In this document: positions 1 through 7,212 of the stretch, piece after piece
How positions within the stretch are numbered: position 1 is the first letter of the stretch
Layout: the number at the start of each line of letters is the position of its first letter
Origin: Phycisphaerae bacterium
GTDB taxonomy: Bacteria; Planctomycetota; Phycisphaerae; UBA1845
Assembly: GCA_021604825.1 (NCBI GenBank)
Contig: BQJS01000163.1
Location: 1-10,675, forward strand
DNA: 10,675 nt
Direction: 5' to 3'
The notes under the pieces: model-generated
Database searches by the model: none
Seen by the model: only the letters and a program-made list of their open reading frames with translations
What the model was told of the DNA's origin: nothing
Made by a program: the position numbers and the translations under genes

Positions 1-970
1 CAAGCATACTTGCAGCGACATAGTTGCGATCTCGCCGGGCAGCCACCACGTTTCTGAAAATGGAGAGCGCCTCTTCAGGTCGCTGCGCCCCGCCGTCACT
101 GAGCACGATCGTACCCAGCAACCACGATGCCCGGTCCCACACGGGATGATCATCAGGAATATCGTTGAGCAGCGCCCGCAGTCCAAGTTCCGCATCGTCA
201 TAGCGACCGGCGGTACGCATCCCCAACAACGTCAGATATTGAATGTGCGGCTCGTAATTGGTGTCTTGGAATTGTTCGCGATAGCGATCCAGCAACGTCG
301 CGATATCATCCGCGTCTCGTTGCCGATCGAGCAGGTTGACGCGCTGTTCGACACCCCAATACAGATCGTCTTGCGAATCAGCCGCGTCGTCGCAAAACGA
401 TGCCAGCAGTGCAAACGTCTCGTCATCAGAAATGCTCGAGAGTCGGATGCCCAGCGTGATAATCTTTCGCCGGTCCGCGAGTGCGGGTGGAACGCCAATG
501 TCGACAGCCGCTTGATAGTGTGAACGCGCCAAAAGGAGTTGCCCACTCGCCACATGGCATGCCGCAATGCGCCGGTGGTCCACCGCTCCCAGCGGGAATT
601 TCAAATCGATCGCCAGTTTGTATTGCTCAAGCGTCTTTCCGGCGTCTTCGGTGGTAAGTTTTCCGGAACTCATCGCCCGCTCGTAAATTGCCCGTGCTTC
701 GTAAGCGTGCAATCGACTGCGATCTTCATCCGAGATGTCGTCCCAGGATTGAAGATGCCGGGTGAGGTCGAGCGCCGGCACGAATAGCTGCGCGGTGATT
801 AGGCGGTTTATTCGGCTGAGGTTTTCGTCTATGCCAATCTTGCGGGTGGGTGTTTCGAGTTGAAGAGCCACGAGGGTGACCGCAACCAATGACAAAACAA
901 ACGCGGGGATCTGCCATTTCCCCGACACTTGTTCGCCGAACGTCATGCGATATTCAAAACTGTCGCTCAT
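1..970 (-). CDS. Membrane-anchored TPR-like protein, N-terminal 323 residues (C-terminus beyond left edge)
   Basis: The frame read leftward from the ATG at 970-968 stays open for 323 codons to the window edge, so the gene is cut off at its 3' end. A purine-rich GAGGGG (986-981) lies 10 nt before this ATG and supports the start. Residues 1-20 are polar, residues about 21-38 form one hydrophobic segment (IPAFVLSLVAVTLVALQL), and the rest is soluble and helix-rich, which suggests a single-pass anchor with a large domain outside the membrane. Stretches at about 131-163, 242-276 and 279-323 have the spacing of tetratricopeptide helices, with small residues at the turns (for example AGRYDDAELGLRALL near 254-268). 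TPR proteins usually act as protein-binding scaffolds. No enzymatic motif is visible and the partner is unknown. A 417-nt gap separates it from pyrE, so it probably has its own promoter. The reading frame is well supported; the TPR call is moderate. Confidence 0.85.
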   Translation of the reverse strand, partial: MSDSFEYRMTFGEQVSGKWQIPAFVLSLVAVTLVALQLETPTRKIGIDENLSRINRLITAQLFVPALDLTRHLQSWDDISDEDRSRLHAYEARAIYERAMSSGKLTTEDAGKTLEQYKLAIDLKFPLGAVDHRRIAACHVASGQLLLARSHYQAAVDIGVPPALADRRKIITLGIRLSSISDDETFALLASFCDDAADSQDDLYWGVEQRVNLLDRQRDADDIATLLDRYREQFQDTNYEPHIQYLTLLGMRTAGRYDDAELGLRALLNDIPDDHPVWDRASWLLGTIVLSDGGAQRPEEALSIFRNVVAARRDRNYVAASML

Positions 971-1387
971 CCTGAGCCAACCCCTCAGTGAAGCATCCAT
1001 GCTCGTGAGTCACGGTCCCAGGTGGGTCCGCAAAGTGGTACAGGGTTGTCGGCAATAAATGCCGGTCGGCTTGATCGCAATAACGCTTGAAGGAATGAAG
1101 ATGGGGTTTTCGCAGCGCTTTATTCAAGAGTCACTGCGCGGATTCTGCGCCGGTTGCGACGCAAATCCAAATTGAAGTGAGATCATTGGTTTTGTTAAAG
1201 AAATTCAAAGCTGCCACAACAGTGTTGCAACGGAGTCGCGACAATCTATTTCTCATCGGGATGGATTACAGATTACGAAACAGTGTCGCCCGCGAATCAG
1301 CATTAGCAGGCGGGGTGTATCGCATTTGCACTACTGCCAACGCGGTTGCTCATCAATTCATTGCAGTTGCAGCCAGCTGACAAATAT
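971..1387. other. Intergenic stretch without a supported gene
   Basis: This 417-nt stretch lies downstream of pyrE and upstream of the TPR-like gene, both leftward. The short open frames here lack a ribosome binding site and have arbitrary-looking composition. A 5-bp hairpin (CGGCA-ATAAA-TGCCG, 1050-1064) and a short palindrome CAACAGTGTTG near 1218-1228 are visible but not distinctive. It must hold the promoter of the TPR-like gene and perhaps the end of the purB-pyrE transcript, yet I cannot place either with confidence. Confidence 0.5.
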
Positions 1388-1915
1388 TCAATTAGATTTG
1401 ATTCCAAGGTCAACCGTCGTCATGAGCGATTCAAACCGAAATCCGGCTGACTCGATATTTTCGCGGGCCCCTTCCAGTCGATCAATTACCGCCACGAGCG
1501 CCACCACGCTCGCCCCGAGCGCAACGATTTGCTTGGCGGCTTCGAGGACCTGCCCCCCGGTCGTGGCGATATCTTCGACAATCAATACGCTGTCACTGGA
1601 CTCGATAACCCCCTCGAATTCGTTGCCCGTGCCGTAATCCTTCTTGGCATTGCGCACAATCACAAACGGCACGCCGGATTCCATCGAAGTAGCCGCCGCC
1701 AACGCCACGCCGCCCAACTCCGCCCCGGCGATTCGGGTGGTCTCATGCGTGACGTGCTCGGCAAACATTTGGCCCAATCGCTTCAAAATATCCGGCTGGG
1801 TTTCAAATCGATACTTGTCGAGGTAGTAGTTGCTCTTCCGTCCCGACCGGAGCGTAAACTCGCCCTCGAGATACGCGGTTTCTTTGATCCGTCCGATGAA
1901 TTCGTCTCGGGTCAC
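1388..1915 (-). CDS. pyrE: Orotate phosphoribosyltransferase
   Basis: It transfers the phosphoribosyl group of PRPP to orotate to give orotidine 5'-phosphate, the fifth step of cytosolic pyrimidine synthesis. The 175-aa protein shows the type I phosphoribosyltransferase PRPP loop VLIVEDIATTGG (residues 110-121, acidic pair E114-D115). It also has the OPRTase flexible catalytic loop around R88-K91-K92 followed by YGTGN, and the N-terminal substrate segment SNYYLDKYRFETQPD (28-42). The YGTGN form and the short length fit the compact OPRTases of archaea and actinobacteria rather than the roughly 213-aa E. coli enzyme. The start is GTG (1915-1913), chosen because GGGAG (1927-1923) sits 7 nt upstream and the conserved N-terminus begins there. 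It lies 36 nt behind purB on the same strand, so cotranscription is likely. No OMP decarboxylase domain is fused to it. The assignment is firm. Confidence 0.95.
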   Translation of the reverse strand: MTRDEFIGRIKETAYLEGEFTLRSGRKSNYYLDKYRFETQPDILKRLGQMFAEHVTHETTRIAGAELGGVALAAATSMESGVPFVIVRNAKKDYGTGNEFEGVIESSDSVLIVEDIATTGGQVLEAAKQIVALGASVVALVAVIDRLEGARENIESAGFRFESLMTTVDLGIKSN

Positions 1916-1922
1916 GGTGATG

Positions 1923-1927
1923 CTCCC
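1923..1927 (-). promoter_or_regulatory. Ribosome binding site deciding the GTG start of pyrE
   Basis: GGGAG on the minus strand is 7 nt from the GTG at 1915-1913. There is no ATG nearby in frame that would keep the conserved N-terminus, so this site supports GTG as the initiator. It falls within the 36-nt purB-pyrE gap. Confidence 0.6.
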
Positions 1928-1951
1928 GTTGCTGGGGTCGAGTGGTCTTGA

Positions 1952-3385
1952 TTATACGTTGAGCTTGGAAGAATTTTTCTTACTCCGGGCGTAGCGCTTC
2001 CGCACCGGAACAACGATTCGCGAAATGAATTCGTCCACCTGCTGCGGCGCCCGCCCCACATATGCCACCGGATTCAACACCTTGTCGAATTCCACCCCCG
2101 CAAAGTGTGAGTCGGATTGCAAACGCTCAATCAAGTCATTTGCCTTACCGTGTTGTTTAACCTGAGCGCTGGCCGCATGCGAATGCACACGGATGCGCTC
2201 GTGCAATTCCTGACGATCCCCGCCTGCTTTTGAGGCCGCCATCATGATGTTCTCGGTGGCCATGAAGGGCAGTTCTTCCCGCACACGTTTTTCGATCATG
2301 CGGGGATAAACCACGAGTCCCGAACTGACGTTGTGCAGCAATCGCAAGATGCCATCGGTGGCTAGGAACAATTCCGGGATGCTGACCCGTTTGTTTGCCG
2401 AATCGTCAAGCGTTCTCTCAAGCCACTGTTCTGCCGCGGTCATTTGCGGGCTGTTCGCGAGCGAAAGCACCAATCGCGCCAACCCCGTCGCCCGCTCCAT
2501 CCGCATCGGGTTGCGCTTGTAGGCCATGGCGCTTGACCCCACCTGCGACTTTTCAAAGGGCTCTTCAATTTCTTTGAGGTTGGCAAGCAACCGAATGTCG
2601 TTGGCCATCTTGTGCGCACTTTGAGCCACGCCCGCCAGCGTCGCCGCTACTTGGGCATCGACCTTGCGCGAATAAGTTTGGCCGGTGACGGGTTCGCAAT
2701 TCTTGAATCCAAACGCCTTCGCAACCAGCTTCTCCAACCGATTGACCTTGGCGTGGCTGCCCCCAAACAATTCCAGAAAGCTCGCCTGCGTTCCGGTCGT
2801 TCCTTTGACGCCTCTGAACCGAAGCTGCTTGATCCGCAGTTCTACTTCTTCAAGATCGCGAACCAAATCCCAGCACCAAAGAGTCGCCCGCTTTCCGACG
2901 GTTGTCAGTTGAGCCGGTTGATAGTGTGTGAATCCCAACGTCGGCAGCGCACGATATCGTTTGGCAAATTTGCCCAACTGGTCGATGACGCTCGCCAGCC
3001 ACGACGCGATGTGCTCCAACGCCTCGCGCATGATGATCAGGTCGGCATTATCAACAATGAACGCGCTCGTCGCCCCCAGATGGAGGATGCTCCGCGCTGA
3101 GGGCACCACGTCGCCAAACGCGTGGACGTGGGCCATCACGTCATGGCGGAGCTTTGCCTCATAGTCAGCCGCACAATCAAAATCGATCTTTGAAATGCCG
3201 CGTTTCAACGCTGAGATTTGCTTTACGGTGATCGGCAGGCCCAATTCTCGCTGCGCCTCCGCCAATGCCACCCACAGCGTCCGCCACGCGACGATGCGCC
3301 GCCGAGCCCCGAAAAGCTCGCTCATCTCGCGTGATGCATTCCGGGCAACGAGTGGCGACTCGTACACTTGGTTTGCTGTATTCAT
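1952..3385 (-). CDS. purB: Adenylosuccinate lyase, eukaryote-like long form
   Basis: This fumarase/aspartase-superfamily lyase acts twice in cytosolic purine synthesis: it releases fumarate from SAICAR to give AICAR and from adenylosuccinate to give AMP. The 477-aa protein carries the superfamily signature GSSAMAYKRNP (283-293) with the catalytic serine loop S284-S285. It also has RHDVMAHVH (80-88) with the conserved histidines and TLGFTHYQPAQLTTVGKR (149-166) with H154, the expected second catalytic histidine. Long blocks such as RFRGVKGTTGTQASFL (189-204), TGQTYSRKVD (234-243) and LPFMATENI (372-380) match the animal ADSL sequence as I recall it, much more closely than E. coli or B. subtilis PurB. 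The animal enzyme has Pro where A288 stands here. The start ATG is preceded by a weak GAAAG. The basic tail RKRYARSKKNSSKLNV (462-477) goes past the usual end. It is first in a probable operon with pyrE. Confidence 0.97.
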   Translation of the reverse strand: MNTANQVYESPLVARNASREMSELFGARRRIVAWRTLWVALAEAQRELGLPITVKQISALKRGISKIDFDCAADYEAKLRHDVMAHVHAFGDVVPSARSILHLGATSAFIVDNADLIIMREALEHIASWLASVIDQLGKFAKRYRALPTLGFTHYQPAQLTTVGKRATLWCWDLVRDLEEVELRIKQLRFRGVKGTTGTQASFLELFGGSHAKVNRLEKLVAKAFGFKNCEPVTGQTYSRKVDAQVAATLAGVAQSAHKMANDIRLLANLKEIEEPFEKSQVGSSAMAYKRNPMRMERATGLARLVLSLANSPQMTAAEQWLERTLDDSANKRVSIPELFLATDGILRLLHNVSSGLVVYPRMIEKRVREELPFMATENIMMAASKAGGDRQELHERIRVHSHAASAQVKQHGKANDLIERLQSDSHFAGVEFDKVLNPVAYVGRAPQQVDEFISRIVVPVRKRYARSKKNSSKLNV

Positions 3386-3685
3386 GGTCTTTCAGAATGT
3401 AGTAAGGCCAGTTTCAGCGGTATCCTCAGCACTGCTGACCTGCCATTGGCGCGACGAGAACAGTCCAAACTCGACGAGACACGACCCGCGGGATACCATA
3501 AATGAGCCCAGTGCCCCTGCGGACGGTGGCAGCATAGTCATGCGGGGCACGCCCGTAAAGTCAGTTGGTGCAAGCCATTATCAAGAGTGGATCCGGCAAC
3601 AGCGCTCAATCCAAATACCGCGATGGACGATAACCCATAGAATGATCTATTCCCCATCGAATTTGTAAACAAACCCCGAGGAAAC
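3386..3685. other. Divergent intergenic spacer between purB and the cyclophilin lipoprotein
   Basis: This 300-nt spacer must carry the promoters of both divergent genes. The rightward gene has GAGGAAA (3678-3684) just before its ATG, closer than usual. AT-rich segments at about 3636-3670 could contain a -10 element, but I see no convincing -35/-10 pair. A rightward open frame crosses from purB into this spacer; it has no ribosome binding site and looks like an antisense shadow. No RNA gene or repeat is visible. Confidence 0.5.
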
Positions 3686-5785
3686 ATGAAACATACTGCA
3701 TATACACGGTCGTTTTTCTACCTCACCCTGACAGCCGCATTGGTTGCCGTCTCGGCCTGTGAGTTGTCAATCCTACCGGTCTCAGAGAAACTCGATGCCG
3801 ACGCAGGACCCGACCAGATCGTACCGCTCGACGAAGCAGTCAGCCTCGTCGCGACTGCCAGCGGCGGACTTAGCCCGTATCGCTTCCGCTGGAGTCTGGA
3901 AAATCAGCCCGACGAGTCGACGCACGAACTAACAGACGTCAACACCAGCGCCCTGCTCCAAGTTGGTCCGCTCTCCGTCAACGGAAGCTACCTTTTTCGC
4001 GTGCTCGTTTCCGATCGATCCGGTCAGAGCAATGCGTCGTTCGCCAAAGTTCTGGTCGGAGGTGATCTTGAAATCACCGCAACATCCGACGACACGTTGC
4101 GACTGATCGGAGAATCCACTCAGCTAAATTCCGTGCTGGATTCCGACACCACCGGCTTCTCTGAGTTGAACTTTGCCTGGAGCGTCGTTGATGGTGAAGC
4201 TGAATTCGATGACCCATCGGTTAGCGATCCACAGGTTACGATCATGTCGGCTGACACTGCTCGCTTGCGGGTCAGCATCTCTGCAGAGCAAAACGGAATC
4301 GAACGGTTTGGCGTGCAGGATGTCTTTGTGGTGGGCGTCGAGGACGCAACGCCGCAAGTCATCATCGAAAACACCGGTGCCGTCGAGGGCCGAATGATCT
4401 TGGAACTCCTGACCGAAGCCGCTCCCAACACTTGCGCCAACTTCCTTCAATACGTTGATGCTGGTTATTTTGAAGGAATTATTTGGCACCGCGTTGTGCC
4501 CGACTTCGTGATTCAAACCGGAAATTTTGATCGGTTCAATGGTGAAGTCAGAGAGAAACCTGGCAAACGCGGCCCAATCCTTAGCGAGGCCAACAATGGG
4601 TTCAGCAATCTACGGTCCGCGATTTCGATGGCCTTAAGTGGTACCGACGCCGATTCAGGTGCCAATCAGTTTTTCATCAATCTCGGCGACAATAGCAGTC
4701 TGGATGATGGAAGCCCGCCGTTCACCGTCTTTGCGCGTGTGATTGAAGGAATGGATTTCGCGGACGAAATTGTCGCATTGCCAACTGGCGACCCCGGCAC
4801 CATGAGCGAGCAGCCCAACGAAGACGTGATCATGTCCTCTGTCACGCGCGCGGAAACCAAGGTCCCCACGTCGCCTCCCGATGACATTCGGCTGATTGAT
4901 ACGAACGGCATGGAAGATGCGGACTCGAACGGAATGGATGACGCATCAACCAATGGCATGGTTGATGCGGATTCAAACGGGATGGATGATCCCGAAGTTC
5001 TGCCCGCAACCATTACCACGTCCGTCCCTATTCAAATTATCGGTGATTCGGTCGATCTCGTAGCGTCAATTGAAAACGAGCCCGAAGGCAGCACTTACTC
5101 TTGGACATCGACCAACGGGACGGCCACCATCGAAAACCCCAACGCAAAAGAGACCAGCGCGACGATTGATTCCAATGACTCGATCGTATTCAGAGTCGAG
5201 ATCCGCGCGTCCGACGGCGAAATCATCGCGACCGGCGAGCAGGTAGTGGTAGGCATACCAGTGGCACTTCCCCGTGTCGTCATCGAAAACGAGGGCGGCG
5301 TGACCGGCGACATTACCCTCGAACTGCTTACCGAAGATGCGCCGGGTACATGCGCGAACTTCCTTCGGTACATTGATGATGGATTCTACAACGGGATTGT
5401 CTGGCACCGGGTTGTCCCCAACTTCGTGATTCAAATGGGAGGCTATCGTCGCGACACCGAAGGCGAGGCACTCACAGTAACTGACGGTATTCGAAATACA
5501 ATTGAGAGCGAAGCCAACAACGGTCATAGCAATGTGCCAGGTTCAGTCGCTTTTGCACTGGTGGGGCAGGACGCAAACTCTGCCACAAGCCAAATCTTCA
5601 TCAACCTTATCGACAACTCAAGACTCGACGAAGGCCCACCACCGTTTACCGTGTTCGCCCGGGTTGTCGGCGGCATGGACGTCGTGGACGAAATTGGAAT
5701 GGTGAAGACTGGCACCGATGGCGGGTTGACTGAAGCGCCTGATGTAGACATCGTCATTAGCGAGATCCGTCGCGTGAGTCGTTAG
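3686..5785 (+). CDS. Lipoprotein with two Ig-like + cyclophilin-type peptidyl-prolyl isomerase units
   Basis: This is a predicted envelope foldase that would isomerise Xaa-Pro bonds of exported proteins. Residues 1-25 form a lipoprotein signal with lipobox VSAC and lipidation at C25; E26 is not the Asp inner-membrane retention signal. A PKD/Ig-like domain (about 36-124) begins DAGPDQIVPL. Then come Ig-like region (127-219), cyclophilin domain 1 (222-391), a D/N/G repeat linker (405-436), Ig-like region (440-526) and cyclophilin domain 2 (529-697). Both cyclophilin domains keep the core catalytic pattern: WHR with R269 and R575, F274 and F580, Q277 and Q583, plus NQFFIN or SQIFIN. Like E. coli PpiA they lack the tryptophan of human CypA, so cyclosporin binding would probably be weak. 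The two halves align with a constant offset of 306 residues, showing an internal duplication. Substrates are unknown. Both sites look active, but that is inference. Confidence 0.93.
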   Translation: MKHTAYTRSFFYLTLTAALVAVSACELSILPVSEKLDADAGPDQIVPLDEAVSLVATASGGLSPYRFRWSLENQPDESTHELTDVNTSALLQVGPLSVNGSYLFRVLVSDRSGQSNASFAKVLVGGDLEITATSDDTLRLIGESTQLNSVLDSDTTGFSELNFAWSVVDGEAEFDDPSVSDPQVTIMSADTARLRVSISAEQNGIERFGVQDVFVVGVEDATPQVIIENTGAVEGRMILELLTEAAPNTCANFLQYVDAGYFEGIIWHRVVPDFVIQTGNFDRFNGEVREKPGKRGPILSEANNGFSNLRSAISMALSGTDADSGANQFFINLGDNSSLDDGSPPFTVFARVIEGMDFADEIVALPTGDPGTMSEQPNEDVIMSSVTRAETKVPTSPPDDIRLIDTNGMEDADSNGMDDASTNGMVDADSNGMDDPEVLPATITTSVPIQIIGDSVDLVASIENEPEGSTYSWTSTNGTATIENPNAKETSATIDSNDSIVFRVEIRASDGEIIATGEQVVVGIPVALPRVVIENEGGVTGDITLELLTEDAPGTCANFLRYIDDGFYNGIVWHRVVPNFVIQMGGYRRDTEGEALTVTDGIRNTIESEANNGHSNVPGSVAFALVGQDANSATSQIFINLIDNSRLDEGPPPFTVFARVVGGMDVVDEIGMVKTGTDGGLTEAPDVDIVISEIRRVSR
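4898..4993 (+). repeat. Four tandem 24-bp coding repeats (Asp/Asn/Gly-rich octapeptide)
   Basis: Four consecutive 24-nt units encode DTNGMEDA, DSNGMDDA, STNGMVDA and DSNGMDDP (residues 405-436). The NGM core is kept in all four while the codons differ (aacggcatg, aacggaatg, aatggcatg, aacgggatg), so the peptide seems to have been maintained after the DNA repeats diverged. The D-x-N-G pattern with further acidic residues recalls calcium-binding loops of thrombospondin type 3 or dockerin type, but calcium binding is not shown. It forms the linker between the two Ig-cyclophilin units. Confidence 0.85.
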
Positions 5786-5931
5786 TCCAAATCGGTGCGC
5801 ATGGGCAGAGTAATAAGACCGCTGGCGTCCCGACCGCTTGATCAAAGTCGAAATGTGTTGACAATGGGCTTGGGCAAACGAGCGACCCTGCCTTCATTGC
5901 GACAAAACGACTCTGCCAAGAGAATCTGCAC

Positions 5932-7048
5932 ATGAGCATCAACATCGAAGACGCGCCAAGCCGCCTCGAATCTCTAGCAGCCCGGATCGTAGCCATCCGG
6001 GACTCTCTTTGACTTCCCTTCCAAAGAATCAGAATTAGACGATCTTAATTCGCAGATGGCCGCTCCAACTTTCTGGGACAACGCTGACGCTGCGCAAAAA
6101 ACCGTGCAGCGACTCAAGCAACTCAAGGGCACCGTCGAACCAATCCGCAATCTGCTCACGCGTATCGAAGACGGACAGGCGATGCTTGAGATGCTCGCCG
6201 AGGAATCGGACGCTGGCCTTGCTGCCGAACTTGATTCCGAACTCGCAGAAATGAACACCGAAGTCGATCGAGTTGAACGCCTCACCTTGCTGTCCGGCGA
6301 ACACGACGCTCAGAATTGCTATTTCAACATACAAGCTGGTACCGGCGGTGCCGACGCACAGGACTGGGCCGAGATGATGATGCGGATGTATCTCCGCTAC
6401 TTCGAGCGCAATGGCTTTGATGTCGAGCAGTTGGCCATGAAGGAAGGCGAGGAAGCCGGTATCCAATCAGTCAACCTGCACGTCAAAGGGCCTTACGCGT
6501 ACGGTTTGATGTCCTGCGAAATGGGCGTCCACCGGATGGAACGCATCAGTCCTTTCAATGCACAGGGCAAGCGCCAGACCAGTTTTGCCAGCGTCGATGT
6601 TCAGCCCGAAATCGACGACATCGCCATCGACGTGGATTGGGATAAAGATGTGCGCGAAGATACCTACCGGGCCAGCGGAGCCGGTGGACAACACGTAAAC
6701 AAGACATCGTCAGCCGTCCGCCTGACCCATCTGGACAGCAACGTCGTCGTGCAATGCCAAAACGACCGAAGCCAACACAAAAACCGAGCAGCCGCCCGCA
6801 AGATGCTCGCAGCAAAACTCTATCAACTCGAGCAATCCAAACGCGACGCCGAACTTTCCAAGATGTACGGTGAGAAAGGACAGATCGGCTGGGGTTACCG
6901 CATCCGCACGTATACGCTGCAACCCTACCGCCAAGTCAAAGACGAACGTACGGGTTTTAAAGATGGAAACGTAGACGCCGTGCTGGATGGTGATCTCGGC
7001 GACTTCATCGACGCTTACTTGCGCAAGCGGGCGGGGCAATCAAAGTAA
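5932..7048 (+). CDS. prfB: Peptide chain release factor 2 (needs +1 programmed frameshift)
   Basis: RF2 recognises UGA and UAA in the ribosomal A site and triggers peptide release. The coding sequence is 5932-6009 joined to 6011-7048: 26 codons in the first frame end at CTT, the next codon is in-frame TGA (6010-6012), and a +1 shift continues at GAC (6011-6013). The product is 371 aa, close to the 365 aa of E. coli RF2. The UGA-reading tripeptide SPF is at residues 206-208 and the catalytic GGQ at 251-253 (SGAGGQHVNKT). GTGGADAQDW (136-145) and RSQHKNRA are further RF landmarks. A247 matches the Ala found in most bacterial RF2 proteins where E. coli K-12 has Thr246. A weak AAGAGAA (5918-5924) precedes the ATG. 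An ATG at 6056 opens a long frame without the shift, but it would lack 41 conserved N-terminal residues. Low RF2 should favour frameshifting, giving autoregulation. Confidence 0.97.
5999..6013 (+). promoter_or_regulatory. prfB programmed +1 frameshift site
   Basis: CTT-TGA-C at 6007-6013 is the conserved bacterial prfB slip site: the P-site tRNA-Leu moves from CUU to UUU when RF2 is scarce at UGA, a poor stop context followed by C. In E. coli a strong Shine-Dalgarno-like AGGGGG sits 3 nt upstream of CTT. Here only GGGA (5999-6002), 4 nt upstream, could serve, so the stimulatory element is weaker. The two frames it joins are open on either side and both encode RF2 sequence. Confidence 0.95.
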
Positions 7049-7071
7049 CGCCACATTCAGATTAGCGATAG

Positions 7072-7089
7072 CTTACGGCGAAGCGTAGG
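7072..7089. repeat. Hairpin within a possible degenerate intergenic repeat
   Basis: CTTACG (7072-7077) can pair with CGTAGG (7084-7089), one T-G wobble included, around a 6-nt loop, starting 24 nt after the prfB stop. The sequence continues into GTAGGGTGAGCCGTGTCCACT (7086-7106), which resembles a widespread intergenic motif of the form GGTGGGC-CGT-GCCCACC that I recall from several bacterial genomes, here decayed. There is no T-run after it, so a classic intrinsic terminator is not shown. Confidence 0.4.
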
Positions 7090-7115
7090 GTGAGCCGTGT
7101 CCACTAAACGTGCCT

Positions 7116-7141
7116 GTCATTCCCGCGCACGCGGGAATGAC
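7116..7141. repeat. Perfect 12-bp inverted repeat, dRS3-like palindrome
   Basis: GTCATTCCCGCG (7116-7127), a CA spacer and CGCGGGAATGAC (7130-7141) form a perfect inverted repeat; one further C-G pair (7114/7143) extends it across a T-G mismatch. The core ATTCCC-N8-GGGAAT (7119-7138) is the definition of the neisserial dRS3 repeat, and related palindromes occur in intergenic DNA of many bacteria. Its place between the convergent ends of prfB (7048) and the PpiD-like gene (7213) suits a bidirectional terminator or mRNA 3'-end stabiliser, although no T-tract follows. No transposase or second copy is in the window. Confidence 0.75.
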
Positions 7142-7212
7142 GGTAGAGGGCGAACGCCACATAAAAACCGTATTCGCCGTAGTACGCGCCAGTCGGCACG
7201 CATCAGTAGACC

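Noticed and set aside
146..523. 125-codon rightward frame within the left-edge gene
   Set aside because: It is antisense to the TPR-like gene, whose frame has a start, a ribosome binding site, a membrane span and helical repeats.
1050..1064. Hairpin CGGCA-ATAAA-TGCCG as a terminator
   Set aside because: The stem is only 5 bp, no T-run follows on either strand, and it is 320 nt beyond the pyrE stop.
1177..1380. 67-codon rightward frame downstream of pyrE
   Set aside because: No ribosome binding site, no recognisable domain, and it begins in AT-rich DNA; I treat it as chance.
3195..3668. 157-codon rightward frame across the purB 5' end and spacer
   Set aside because: It is antisense to strongly conserved purB over its first 190 nt, has no ribosome binding site and no protein-like features.
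4124..4516. 130-codon leftward frame inside the lipoprotein gene, with a similar one at 5066-5527
   Set aside because: The two resemble each other only because they are antisense to the duplicated cyclophilin units; they are shadows.
5858..5863. Consensus -35 TTGACA upstream of prfB
   Set aside because: The hexamer 17 nt downstream (AGCGAC) is not a plausible -10, so no promoter is called.
6056..7048. prfB starting at ATG 6056 without frameshift (330 aa)
   Set aside because: It lacks the conserved RF2 N-terminus, which is encoded upstream in two frames joined by the CTT-TGA-C site.
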